Shown: one piece after another, positions 17,604-25,070 of the stretch
Position numbering within the stretch: the first letter of the stretch is position 1
Layout of the letters: the number at the start of each line of letters is the position of its first letter
NCBI GenBank assembly: GCA_036563505.1
Contig: DATCMH010000004.1
Span: 1-62,696 of the forward strand
Source of the DNA: DATCMH01 sp036563505
GTDB lineage: Bacteria > Pseudomonadota > Alphaproteobacteria > Rhizobiales > Beijerinckiaceae
Direction: 5' to 3'
DNA length: 62,696 nt
Translations under genes and position numbers: made by a program
The notes under the pieces: model-generated
Told to the model about the DNA's origin: nothing
The model's database searches: none
What the model saw: the letters and a program-made list of their open reading frames with translations, nothing else

Positions 17604-18380
17604 ATGAACGCGATGACGCACTCGCCCGACGAGATCCGCCGCCGCGCCGAGGCGCTCGGGCCCTGGTTCCACAACCTCGACCTCAACGGCGTGCGCACCG
17701 CGCCAGAGCACTTCCTCGGCGACTACCCGGCGGTGAAGTTCAAAGGCTTCGCGGACGCCATTCCGCAGGACCTCACCGGCAAGAGCGTGCTCGATATCGG
17801 CTGCAACGGCGGCTTCTACTCGATCGAGATGAAGCGGCGCGGCGCCGAGCGCGTGCTGGGCATCGACTTCGACGACGATTACCTCGCGCAGGCGCGCTTC
17901 GCCGCCGAGGTAAAGGGCCACGAGATCGAGTTCCGCAAGCTCTCGGTCTACGACGTCGGCGCCCTCGGTGAGCGCTTCGACCTCGTGATCTTCATGGGCG
18001 TGCTCTACCACCTGCGCCACCCTTTGCTCGCCCTCGACCTGATCCACGAGCACGTCGCCGGCGACATGCTGATCTTCCAGTCGATGCAGCGCGGCTCCAA
18101 GAACGTGCTGCCGCTCCAGGGCGATTACGAGTTCGCCGAGACCGCGATGTTCGACGATCCGGGCTACCCGAAGCTGCATTTCGTCGAGCGGGAATACAGC
18201 CACGACCCGACGAACTGGTGGATCCCGAACCGGGCCGCGGCGGAAGCCATGCTGCGCAGCGCAGGGTTCCGCATCGAGGCGCATCCGGAAGACGAGGTCT
18301 ACGTCTGCCGCCGCGTCGAGCGGCCGCAATGGGCCTATTCCGTTTATCCGGCCAAGGCACCGGTGACCACACCGCGCTGA
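17604..18380 (+). CDS. SAM-dependent methyltransferase of the glycan locus
   Basis: 258 residues. The class I SAM-binding motif is SVLDIGCNGGFYSIEMKRR near residue 60, followed by RVLGIDFDDDYLAQA (acidic motif II) and FDLVIFMGVLYHLRHP (motif IV-like). It resembles the tRNA-uridine/sugar methyltransferase group built around VLYHLRHP, but its setting between a nucleotidyltransferase and a glycoside-hydrolase-like gene argues for a sugar or glycan substrate. The ATG at 17604 follows GAGAGTGAG. Methylation of the glycan product is inferred. Confidence 0.8.
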   Translation: MNAMTHSPDEIRRRAEALGPWFHNLDLNGVRTAPEHFLGDYPAVKFKGFADAIPQDLTGKSVLDIGCNGGFYSIEMKRRGAERVLGIDFDDDYLAQARFAAEVKGHEIEFRKLSVYDVGALGERFDLVIFMGVLYHLRHPLLALDLIHEHVAGDMLIFQSMQRGSKNVLPLQGDYEFAETAMFDDPGYPKLHFVEREYSHDPTNWWIPNRAAAEAMLRSAGFRIEAHPEDEVYVCRRVERPQWAYSVYPAKAPVTTPR

Positions 18381-18407
18381 CACCAACCAACAACAGGAGG
18401 GCAGGGG

Positions 18408-19328
18408 ATGATCGAAGCCGCCAAGATCTGGAACGAGCCGAACAACAAGTCCCACTGGGACCCGGAGGTCGATCCAGGCTGGGTGCGCTTCGCGGAAATG
18501 GCGAAGCTCGCCGGCCAAGCGATCCGCGCGGAGAACTCCAGCCTTCCTCGCGTGCTCGGCGGCATGTCCCCGATCGACACGACCTTCGTTCAGCTCCTTC
18601 AGAGCAAAGGGGTGTTCGACGACATCGACGTCGTCGCCGTGCACGGCTTTCCCCTCGATTGGAATCTTTGGCAGATCCACGATTGGCCGGCGAAGATCGA
18701 CGAGATCGCCGCCGTGACGGACAAGCCGATCTGGGTGACGGAGGTTGGCATCTCGACCTTCGGTGCCGAGGAAGTGCAGGTCTGGGGCTTGAAGCGCACG
18801 GCCGAGCTCCTCATCGGCAAGGTGCCGCGCATTCACTGGTACTCGCTCTACGACCTGCCCCGCGCCTGGGAGGCCACCACTCGCCACCGCGAGGCGGAGG
18901 GCTCGTCCTACTACCGGCACTTCTACATGGGCCTCCTGCGCGAGGACGGCAGCCCGAAGCCTTCCATCGAGGTCTATGGCGATTACGCCGAGCAGATGGG
19001 CCTCTGCCAATGGTTCCACTACGAGGACCATCGCCTCGACGACGCGGTGGCCTGGATGAAGCGCCTCGGCGTCCGGCACGTCCGCACGGGCCTCTCCTGG
19101 GCCGACAGCTTCCGCCCGAACGCCCTCGACTGGTTCGACCGCCAGATGGAGGCCCTCGCCGACTTCGAGGTCACGGTGACCTTCTGCTTCACCCCGGAGC
19201 ATTTGGGCCTGCAGCCGCATCACACGAGCGCCCCGCAGGACCCGCGCGCCTTCGCCGATTTCTGCGGGACGATGATCCGCCGCTACGCCGGCTCGGGCCG
19301 GACGGGGCTCTCCGTCGCGGCGGAGTAG
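18408..19328 (+). CDS. Glycoside-hydrolase-like TIM-barrel protein, no signal peptide
   Basis: 306 residues. AAKIWNEPNNKSHWDPE near the N-terminus carries the Asn-Glu pair of clan GH-A hydrolases (acid/base Glu). KPIWVTEVGIST near residue 105-115 supplies a Thr-Glu of the type that serves as nucleophile. The barrel appears circularly short: the acid/base motif lies only about ten residues from the start, so the protein may be a truncated or reorganised barrel or a non-hydrolytic relative. There is no signal peptide, so it would act in the cytosol. An AGGAGGGCAGGGG stretch gives a strong ribosome site. Beta-xylosidase-like is a reasonable label. Confidence 0.65.
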   Translation: MIEAAKIWNEPNNKSHWDPEVDPGWVRFAEMAKLAGQAIRAENSSLPRVLGGMSPIDTTFVQLLQSKGVFDDIDVVAVHGFPLDWNLWQIHDWPAKIDEIAAVTDKPIWVTEVGISTFGAEEVQVWGLKRTAELLIGKVPRIHWYSLYDLPRAWEATTRHREAEGSSYYRHFYMGLLREDGSPKPSIEVYGDYAEQMGLCQWFHYEDHRLDDAVAWMKRLGVRHVRTGLSWADSFRPNALDWFDRQMEALADFEVTVTFCFTPEHLGLQPHHTSAPQDPRAFADFCGTMIRRYAGSGRTGLSVAAE

Positions 19329-19334
19329 CTGAGC

Positions 19335-20162
19335 ATGGGCCGCGGCGCGCAGGACCGGGCCGACGCGTTCCTTCGCTCGCTGGCCGGCGCGGGGCCGATC
19401 GCGGCGGAGCGCGTCGCGGTGGTGGTGGCCCATCCCGACGACGAGGCCCTGGGGCTCGGCGGGCAACTGCCGCGCCTCAGAGGTGTAACCTTGATCCACG
19501 TGACGGACGGCGCGCCGCGCAACCTCGACGACGCGCGCCGGCATGGCTTCGACTCGGCTGAGAGCTACGCCGCGGCACGGCGGGCCGAGCTCGAGGCGGC
19601 AGTCACGCTCGCGGGCGTGCCGGTCGAGGCCTTGGTGTCGCTTGGTATCGCGGATCAGGGCGCCGCCTTCGCCCTCGCGGGGATCGCCCGTCGCCTCGCC
19701 GCGCTCTTTGCCGAGCGTAAGATTGAGATCGTCCTCACCCACGCCTACGAGGGAGGCCATCCGGATCACGACGCCACGGCCTACGCCGTTGATGCGGCCT
19801 GCCGGCTCTCAAGCGAGCCGGCGATCGTCGAGATGCCGTTCTACCGGGCCGGTCCCGAGGGCTGGCTGCGCCAGAGTTTCGCCGAGGACGGGAGGGCCGC
19901 CCCGTCTACAGTCCTGACGCTCTCGTCGGAAGCCCTGGCCCTCAAGCGCCGCATGCTCCATGCCCACGCCACCCAGCGCGGAACCTTGCAGGGGTTCGAT
20001 CCCGCCATCGAGCGCTTTCGGGCCGCGCCGTCGCACGACTTCACGCAGCTGCCGAACGGCGGCGACCTGCTCTACGAGCGCCACGGCTGGGGTCTCACCG
20101 GCGAGCGCTGGCTCGCCCTGGTGAGCCAGGCTGAGGCCGAGCTCGCGAGGGCGGCGGCATGA
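19335..20162 (+). CDS. PIG-L (LmbE-like) deacetylase
   Basis: 275 residues. The zinc motif AHPDDEALGLGG lies near residue 31, and the third ligand region GGHPDHDATAYA near residue 138. Both are hallmarks of the family that deacetylates N-acetylglucosaminyl-inositol compounds, including mycothiol MshB and eukaryotic PIG-L, and other GlcNAc conjugates. With inositol-phosphate synthase and glycosyltransferases in the same operon, a GlcNAc-inositol-type substrate is attractive but unproven. Its stop overlaps the next start (ATGA). Confidence 0.85.
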   Translation: MGRGAQDRADAFLRSLAGAGPIAAERVAVVVAHPDDEALGLGGQLPRLRGVTLIHVTDGAPRNLDDARRHGFDSAESYAAARRAELEAAVTLAGVPVEALVSLGIADQGAAFALAGIARRLAALFAERKIEIVLTHAYEGGHPDHDATAYAVDAACRLSSEPAIVEMPFYRAGPEGWLRQSFAEDGRAAPSTVLTLSSEALALKRRMLHAHATQRGTLQGFDPAIERFRAAPSHDFTQLPNGGDLLYERHGWGLTGERWLALVSQAEAELARAAA

Positions 20163-21241
20163 GCCTGACCGTGCTCAGCGTGGCCTACTCCCTCGCGCCG
20201 CCCGTCGGGCCGGACGCGGTCGGCGGGGCTGAGCAGGTGCTTTCGCAACTCGACCACGGCTTGGTCGCGGCCGGCCACCGCTCCCTCGTCGTCGCCTGCG
20301 AAGGCTCGACGGTGGCGGGCATCCTCGTCCCCGTTCCGGCCGCGAAGGGCGTTCTCGACGAGGCGGCGAAGGCCGGCGCCCTTGAGCACCATCGCCGCGC
20401 CATCGCCGATGCGCTCGACCGCTGGCCGGTCGACGTCGTTCACCTGCACGGGATCGACTTTCACGACACCCTGCCGCCGCCCGGCCCGCCGACGCTCGCG
20501 ACGCTGCACCTGCCCCCTGCTTGGTATCCGCCCGAGGCGCTGCGCCCGAGCCGCCCGGACACGTGGCTCCACAGCGTCAGCGCCGCGCAGCACGCAGCTT
20601 GCCCGAGTAGCCCGGCGCTCCTGCCGCCAATCGAGAACGGCGTTCCCGTCGAGGCTTTAGAGGCCCGGCATGCCAAACGTGGCTTCGCCCTGATGCTCGG
20701 CCGCATCTGCGCGGAGAAAGGCGTTCATCTGGCCATCGAAGCGGCGAAACGGGCCGAGGTGCCGCTCCTCATCGCCGGCGAGGTTTTCGCTTACGAGGCG
20801 CATCAGCGCTACTTCGACGAGGAGGTCGCGCCTCGCCTCGACCGCCACCGCCGCTTCCTCGGCCCGGTCGGCTTCGAGCGAAAGCGCCGGCTGCTGACGG
20901 CCGCCCGCTGCCTCCTCGTGCCGTCCCTCGCGCCCGAGACCAGTTCTCTCGTCGCCCGCGAGGCGAACGCCTGCAGCACGCCCGTCATCGCTTTCCCGAA
21001 CGGGGCCCTCGCCGAGGCCGTCGACCACGGGCGCACGGGCTTCCTCGTGGAGAGTGTCGAGGCCATGGCGGAGGCGATCGGCGCGGCGCGGCGCCTCGAT
21101 CCGGCCGAGTGCCGGCGCGTGGCGCGGGAGCGCTTCGACCAGCGTCGCACGATCAGCCGCTACCTCGATCTCTATGCCGATCTGGCGCGACGTGTTCCGC
21201 GCACGACCTGGGTTCATGCGGGATGGCGGGGCGCGGCATGA
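20159..21241 (+). CDS. GT4-family glycosyltransferase
   Basis: 360 residues. The N-terminal acceptor domain has VGGAEQVLSQLDHGL, typical of GT4 enzymes acting on an anchored or soluble acceptor. The C-terminal donor domain has ALMLGRICAEKGVHLAIEAA and the EX7E motif ETSSLVARE. It overlaps both neighbours by four bases (ATGA at each end), so translation of deacetylase, glycosyltransferase and acetyltransferase should be coupled. It could play the MshA-like role of joining a sugar to inositol phosphate, but no specificity residue proves that. Confidence 0.85.
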   Translation: MSLTVLSVAYSLAPPVGPDAVGGAEQVLSQLDHGLVAAGHRSLVVACEGSTVAGILVPVPAAKGVLDEAAKAGALEHHRRAIADALDRWPVDVVHLHGIDFHDTLPPPGPPTLATLHLPPAWYPPEALRPSRPDTWLHSVSAAQHAACPSSPALLPPIENGVPVEALEARHAKRGFALMLGRICAEKGVHLAIEAAKRAEVPLLIAGEVFAYEAHQRYFDEEVAPRLDRHRRFLGPVGFERKRRLLTAARCLLVPSLAPETSSLVAREANACSTPVIAFPNGALAEAVDHGRTGFLVESVEAMAEAIGAARRLDPAECRRVARERFDQRRTISRYLDLYADLARRVPRTTWVHAGWRGAA

Positions 21242-22248
21242 GCGGGTTCCAGGTCGAGGTGCTGCGCCGCCCCGAGGAGCTTCGCGCCCTCGCGCCGGCC
21301 TGGCGCGAACTCCTCGCGCGCTGCCCGGCGGGGACGCCGTTCCAGTCGCCGGACTGGCTGATCCCCTGGTTCGAAACCTTCGCGCCGGGCGACCTCGCGA
21401 CGGTGGCGGTCAGCCGCGACGGGGGGCTTGTCGCCCTGGCGCCGCTCTACCGCGAGACCGGACCGCTCGGACGCCGGCTGCTGCCGCTGGGCATCTCGCT
21501 GAGCGACTATCTCGACGTCCTCATCGATCCCGGTGCGCCTCGCGCGGGCGAAGCCCTGGTCGACGCCCTCGCCGCGCTCGGGTTGGACTGGGACAGCTTG
21601 AGCCTCGAGGAGCTTCGCCCGGAAGCCGCGGGTCTGACGCTCCCCGCCGGGTCAATGCGCGACGATGGCGCCGCGGCGCAGTCGGCCTGCCCGGTCCTGC
21701 CGCTCCGCGGAACGCTCGCCGAAACGCTGCCCGCCCGCAAACTGCGCAAGCTGCGGATGGCCCGAAACCGCGCGGACCGCCGCGGCGACGCGGTGATCGA
21801 GGCGGTCGCGATCGACGGTGCCGGCGCCTTTCTCGACGAGCTGTTCCGCTTGCACGCCCTGCGGTGGCGCGAGCGCGGCGAGCCCGGCGTTCTCGCGGAC
21901 GAGAAGGTCCAACGCTTTCACCGCCGTGCCCTGCCAGGCCTGATCGGCGCCGGCCTCGCCCGCGCGCTCGTCGCCCGTTTCGGAAACGAGGTCGGCGGCG
22001 CCTATTACGGCTTCGCGGATCACGATCGCGCCTACGCCTATCTCGGCGGGTTCGATCCGGCCTTCGCCTACGAGAGCCCGGGAACCCTCCTCGTCGGCCA
22101 CGCCATCGAGGATGCCGTGAGCGCGGGTTGCACCGAGTTCCACTTCCTGCGAGGGCAGGAGGCCTACAAGTACGAGTGGGGCGCGGTCGACCGCTGGAAT
22201 CAGCGGTGGACGCTGCGCCCGGGCGAGGCGTTGCGTGCCAGCGCCTGA
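21238..22248 (+). CDS. GNAT-fold acetyltransferase, CelD/BcsL-like
   Basis: 336 residues. The N-terminal part (CPAGTPFQSPDWLIPWFETF) is characteristic of the CelD/FemAB-like acetyltransferases found in exopolysaccharide and cellulose loci. The C-terminal GNAT core carries GGAYYGFADHDRAYAYLGGF and FHFLRGQEAYKYEWG. It would transfer an acyl group to an amine or hydroxyl of a sugar. Adjacent to a deacetylase, it could re-acylate the freed amine. It overlaps the upstream gene by four bases and the downstream methyltransferase by 14 bases. Confidence 0.78.
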   Translation: MSGFQVEVLRRPEELRALAPAWRELLARCPAGTPFQSPDWLIPWFETFAPGDLATVAVSRDGGLVALAPLYRETGPLGRRLLPLGISLSDYLDVLIDPGAPRAGEALVDALAALGLDWDSLSLEELRPEAAGLTLPAGSMRDDGAAAQSACPVLPLRGTLAETLPARKLRKLRMARNRADRRGDAVIEAVAIDGAGAFLDELFRLHALRWRERGEPGVLADEKVQRFHRRALPGLIGAGLARALVARFGNEVGGAYYGFADHDRAYAYLGGFDPAFAYESPGTLLVGHAIEDAVSAGCTEFHFLRGQEAYKYEWGAVDRWNQRWTLRPGEALRASA

Positions 22249-23146
22249 GGCCGCAGCGGTCCCGATTCGCCCGGCCTTGCGCGCGCCGATCGAGGCTTGC
22301 GCCGCAGGAACGCTACCACCGAACATCGCGCTCACCCGGCTCCTCATCGAGGCGACCGACCCCGAGGAGGTCGAGGCGGCGCTCGGGAGCGTCGGTGCGG
22401 ATCGCGACCGCGAGGGGCCGCTCGCGGCCCTCCTCGCGCATTGGCGAGCGAACCCGCAGGCCTTCGCCACCGTGAAGGGGGTGATCGGCGGCGTCGAGCA
22501 CGGCGGCGAGGCAGCCTCCGCGGTAGGCGGGATCGCCCATTGGGCGACCGTCTTCGACCGCCTGGCGAGGGTGTCCGAGGAAGGCAGCGTGGCGCTTTAC
22601 GCGCTGGGAAACCCCGACCTGCTCCGGGCCGCGACGGAGGAGATCGTCGCGACGCTCCGCGGTTGGGGCCTCCTGAACGCTGAAACCGCCGTCCTCGAGA
22701 TCGGCTGCGGCATCGGCCGGATCGTCGCCGCGCTCGCCCCGGAGGTCCGTCACGTGACGGGCCTCGACATCTCGGGCGCCATGATCGACGCCGCCCGTCA
22801 GCGCTGCGCCGGGCTCCCCAACGTCGCGCTCTCGACGAGCTCTGGCCGCGACCTGTCGGGTATCGCGGACGACGGCCTCGATCTCGTGCTCGCCGTCGAT
22901 GTCTTTCCCTACCTCATTCAGGCGGGCGACGGGCTGGCCGAGACCCACTTTTCTGAGGCCGCGCGGGTGCTACGCGCCGGCGGGCACCTCCTCGTCGCCA
23001 ACTACTCGTATCGAGGCGATCCGGAGCAGGACGCTCGGGAGGTCGCCGCGGCGGCTCGGGCCAGCGGGCTCACCGTGCTGCGCAACGGTGACTGTCCGTT
23101 CCGGTTGTGGGATGGGGCGGTCTGGTTGCTGCGAAAGAACGGCTGA
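22235..23146 (+). CDS. Class I SAM-dependent methyltransferase
   Basis: 303 residues starting at a GTG inside the end of the acetyltransferase gene. An N-terminal extension of about 145 residues of unknown role precedes the methyltransferase fold: AVLEIGCGIGRIVAALAPE (motif I), VTGLDISGAMIDAAR (motif II) and DGLDLVLAVDVFPYLI. It is the last gene of the rightward glycan operon and is followed by a palindromic repeat. The substrate is probably a sugar or glycan, inferred from context only. Confidence 0.78.
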   Translation: MPAPEAAAVPIRPALRAPIEACAAGTLPPNIALTRLLIEATDPEEVEAALGSVGADRDREGPLAALLAHWRANPQAFATVKGVIGGVEHGGEAASAVGGIAHWATVFDRLARVSEEGSVALYALGNPDLLRAATEEIVATLRGWGLLNAETAVLEIGCGIGRIVAALAPEVRHVTGLDISGAMIDAARQRCAGLPNVALSTSSGRDLSGIADDGLDLVLAVDVFPYLIQAGDGLAETHFSEAARVLRAGGHLLVANYSYRGDPEQDAREVAAAARASGLTVLRNGDCPFRLWDGAVWLLRKNG

Positions 23147-23170
23147 AACCTCCGCCGCCATGTTCTTTCC

Positions 23171-23287
23171 GTCATTCCGGGGCCGCGCAGCGGAGCCCGG
23201 AATCCATGATCAGGCGAGCTAATGCTCGCGGCCGCTCACCCGGTCGTGGGTTCCGGGTTCTCGGCTGACGCCGAGCCCCGGAATGAC
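23171..23287. repeat. Palindromic intergenic repeat between convergent genes
   Basis: GTCATTCCGGGGC at 23171-23183 is exactly complementary to GCCCCGGAATGAC at 23275-23287, with further internal symmetry (CGGAGCCCGGAATCC / GGTTCCGGGTTC). It fills the gap between the convergent methyltransferase and glycoside hydrolase genes and could terminate both transcripts. Elements with these ends are widespread in Hyphomicrobiales genomes; it differs in sequence from the repeat at 203 and 38092. Confidence 0.75.
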
Positions 23288-23297
23288 GTGGGGGCTT

Positions 23298-24812
23298 TCA
23301 GACCCGTGTGACGGCGACCGCGAGGTCGCTTGCGAGACCTTTGACCGGCACCCGCGCCTCTCCGCCCTCGACGCTGATATCGCAGCTCTCGCGCGCCGCG
23401 CCGCCCCGCGTGTCCCAGGGCGTCACACGGTAACGCCCAGGCGCGAGCCCCGGCAGCCGTAGCTCGAGATCGATCGGTGCCGCGTCGGGCTTCACCAGGC
23501 CGTCCGGCCCGATCGTGTCGGTGCGCACGAGCCAGGCCAGGGCTTGATGCGCGTCAGCGCAGGCGCAGGCCGCGGCGTTGGCGGCGCTCAATGCCACCTC
23601 CGCATTGAGGTTGCGGCGCTGGAAGCGCGGCCAGTCGATCAGCGGCAGGAAGCGCGCCATGGCGCCTTGAGCCTCCCGCATGCCGCGGGTCAGGACATGC
23701 GGCTTGCGGTTCGGCCAGCGCATGCCGCCCCCCGCGGCGCCGGACGCCAGGTGCGCCCAGGCCATGTGCCGGAAATACTCGTCGTCGAACGGTTCCGGCA
23801 GGGTGATGTGGTGGTCCTTGTAGGCGTGGATCGGCCCGTGCTCGCTGTCGAGGAAGGGGCGGCCGTCGGTGATCTCGGCGAGCGCCTCGCGCACCACCCG
23901 GCCCATGTCGAGGGCTGGCGCCACCGTGTCCTGCGGGTGGTCAATCGTGCCCTCGTGGTAGATGTGGATCGACGCGAAATCGAGGTGGGGGTGGCGGTAG
24001 ATCGGCTCCTTCAGGGGCATGTGCGGCCGCCACCACAGCTCCGGCCCGAAGATCGACACGGTTTGCGGGTGCGTGCGGCCGTAGAGCCGCTGCTCGAGTT
24101 CGCGGACGTGCCGGCTGAGGTCGGCGATGAACTCGGGCCAGCAATCGGCGGAGTCTTCTCCCTGCGCCGGGTGGATCTCGTTCCAGAGATCCCAGGCGAA
24201 GAGTGCCCCGGAACCGCCCCAGCGCTCGACCGCGAAGGAAAGGCGTGCCTTGATGGCGGCGCGCGTCTCCGGGCAGAGCAGGATACGGGCCGGCGAGTCG
24301 AGCGGGCCGCCATTGGCGCGGTTGTAGGGGTGGTGTCGCCAGTGCAGCCACGTCCAGAACGTGTCGAAAGGCGTGAGCAGGATACGCAGGCCGTAGCGTT
24401 CGCAGAGCCAGAACATGTCGTCCCAGAGCTGGACCATGTTCGGCGGCACGGTGCCGATGGGGCGCTCGAAGTAGCGGTGCCGGACTTGGGCATACTCCAT
24501 CATCAGGCGCAGAACGGTGACGCCGCTCTCGGCGAGCCAGCGCAGGTGCCGTTCGACGCCCTCCATGTCACGGCGGCGGAACAGGCCGTTGAGCTCGTCC
24601 CAGCAGATGGCGTCGTTCTGGCCGATGGGCGTCCAGGGCTCGCCCGTCTCGGTCACGAAATAGGGCGCGCCCGCGGCGACCTGGATCCAGGGCAGGGGGC
24701 GGTTCGCTGCTTCGGGATGCCGCTCGCTCGCCTGAAAGGGCCGCAGCGCCTCGGGAACGGTGTCCAGCAGCTCTGGATCGGCGAGCGCGGTTCGCGGCTT
24801 GATCGGCGTCAT
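23298..24812 (-). CDS. Cytosolic GH5-like glycoside hydrolase
   Basis: About 504 residues. A (beta/alpha)8 barrel is suggested by LLTPFDTFWTWLHWRHHPY and by ALFAWDLWNEIHPAQGED, whose Asn-Glu is the acid/base pair of clan GH-A. GRPFLDSEHGPIHAYKDHH holds the likely nucleophile Glu. A C-terminal beta-domain follows (about 430-504, LPGLAPGRYRVTPWDTRGG). No signal peptide is present, which is unusual for a polysaccharide-degrading enzyme and suggests an intracellular substrate. I chose the ATG at 24812; an ATG at 24869 would add 19 residues of low-complexity sequence. It converges on the glycan operon. Confidence 0.78.
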   Translation of the reverse strand: MTPIKPRTALADPELLDTVPEALRPFQASERHPEAANRPLPWIQVAAGAPYFVTETGEPWTPIGQNDAICWDELNGLFRRRDMEGVERHLRWLAESGVTVLRLMMEYAQVRHRYFERPIGTVPPNMVQLWDDMFWLCERYGLRILLTPFDTFWTWLHWRHHPYNRANGGPLDSPARILLCPETRAAIKARLSFAVERWGGSGALFAWDLWNEIHPAQGEDSADCWPEFIADLSRHVRELEQRLYGRTHPQTVSIFGPELWWRPHMPLKEPIYRHPHLDFASIHIYHEGTIDHPQDTVAPALDMGRVVREALAEITDGRPFLDSEHGPIHAYKDHHITLPEPFDDEYFRHMAWAHLASGAAGGGMRWPNRKPHVLTRGMREAQGAMARFLPLIDWPRFQRRNLNAEVALSAANAAACACADAHQALAWLVRTDTIGPDGLVKPDAAPIDLELRLPGLAPGRYRVTPWDTRGGAARESCDISVEGGEARVPVKGLASDLAVAVTRV

Positions 24813-25070
24813 CGAAGGTCCATGCGGGGCTTTTGGGAGAGAGCGCTGAGGGGCTCCTTCAAGGAGCATCCCCAGCCATCCTCACGAGTCCGATAACGCA
24901 CGAGGGCCCGCTTCGCAGCAGCGCTCGCGAAGGATCGCTGGGCGACGATGTCGCTGCCCCAAGGAGAGGTGCGCCGCCCTTGATGAGCCGTCGGCGACGT
25001 GACATGAGGCGCGCCAACAACAAGCTGGCGCGGCGCGCCCGCGCCGTCCTGTCGCGTCACCAGGTCCGTC

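Noticed and set aside
23544..24896. Long plus-strand open frame opposite the GH5-like gene
   Set aside because: Shadow of the minus-strand hydrolase, which has clear catalytic motifs; the plus-strand translation has none.
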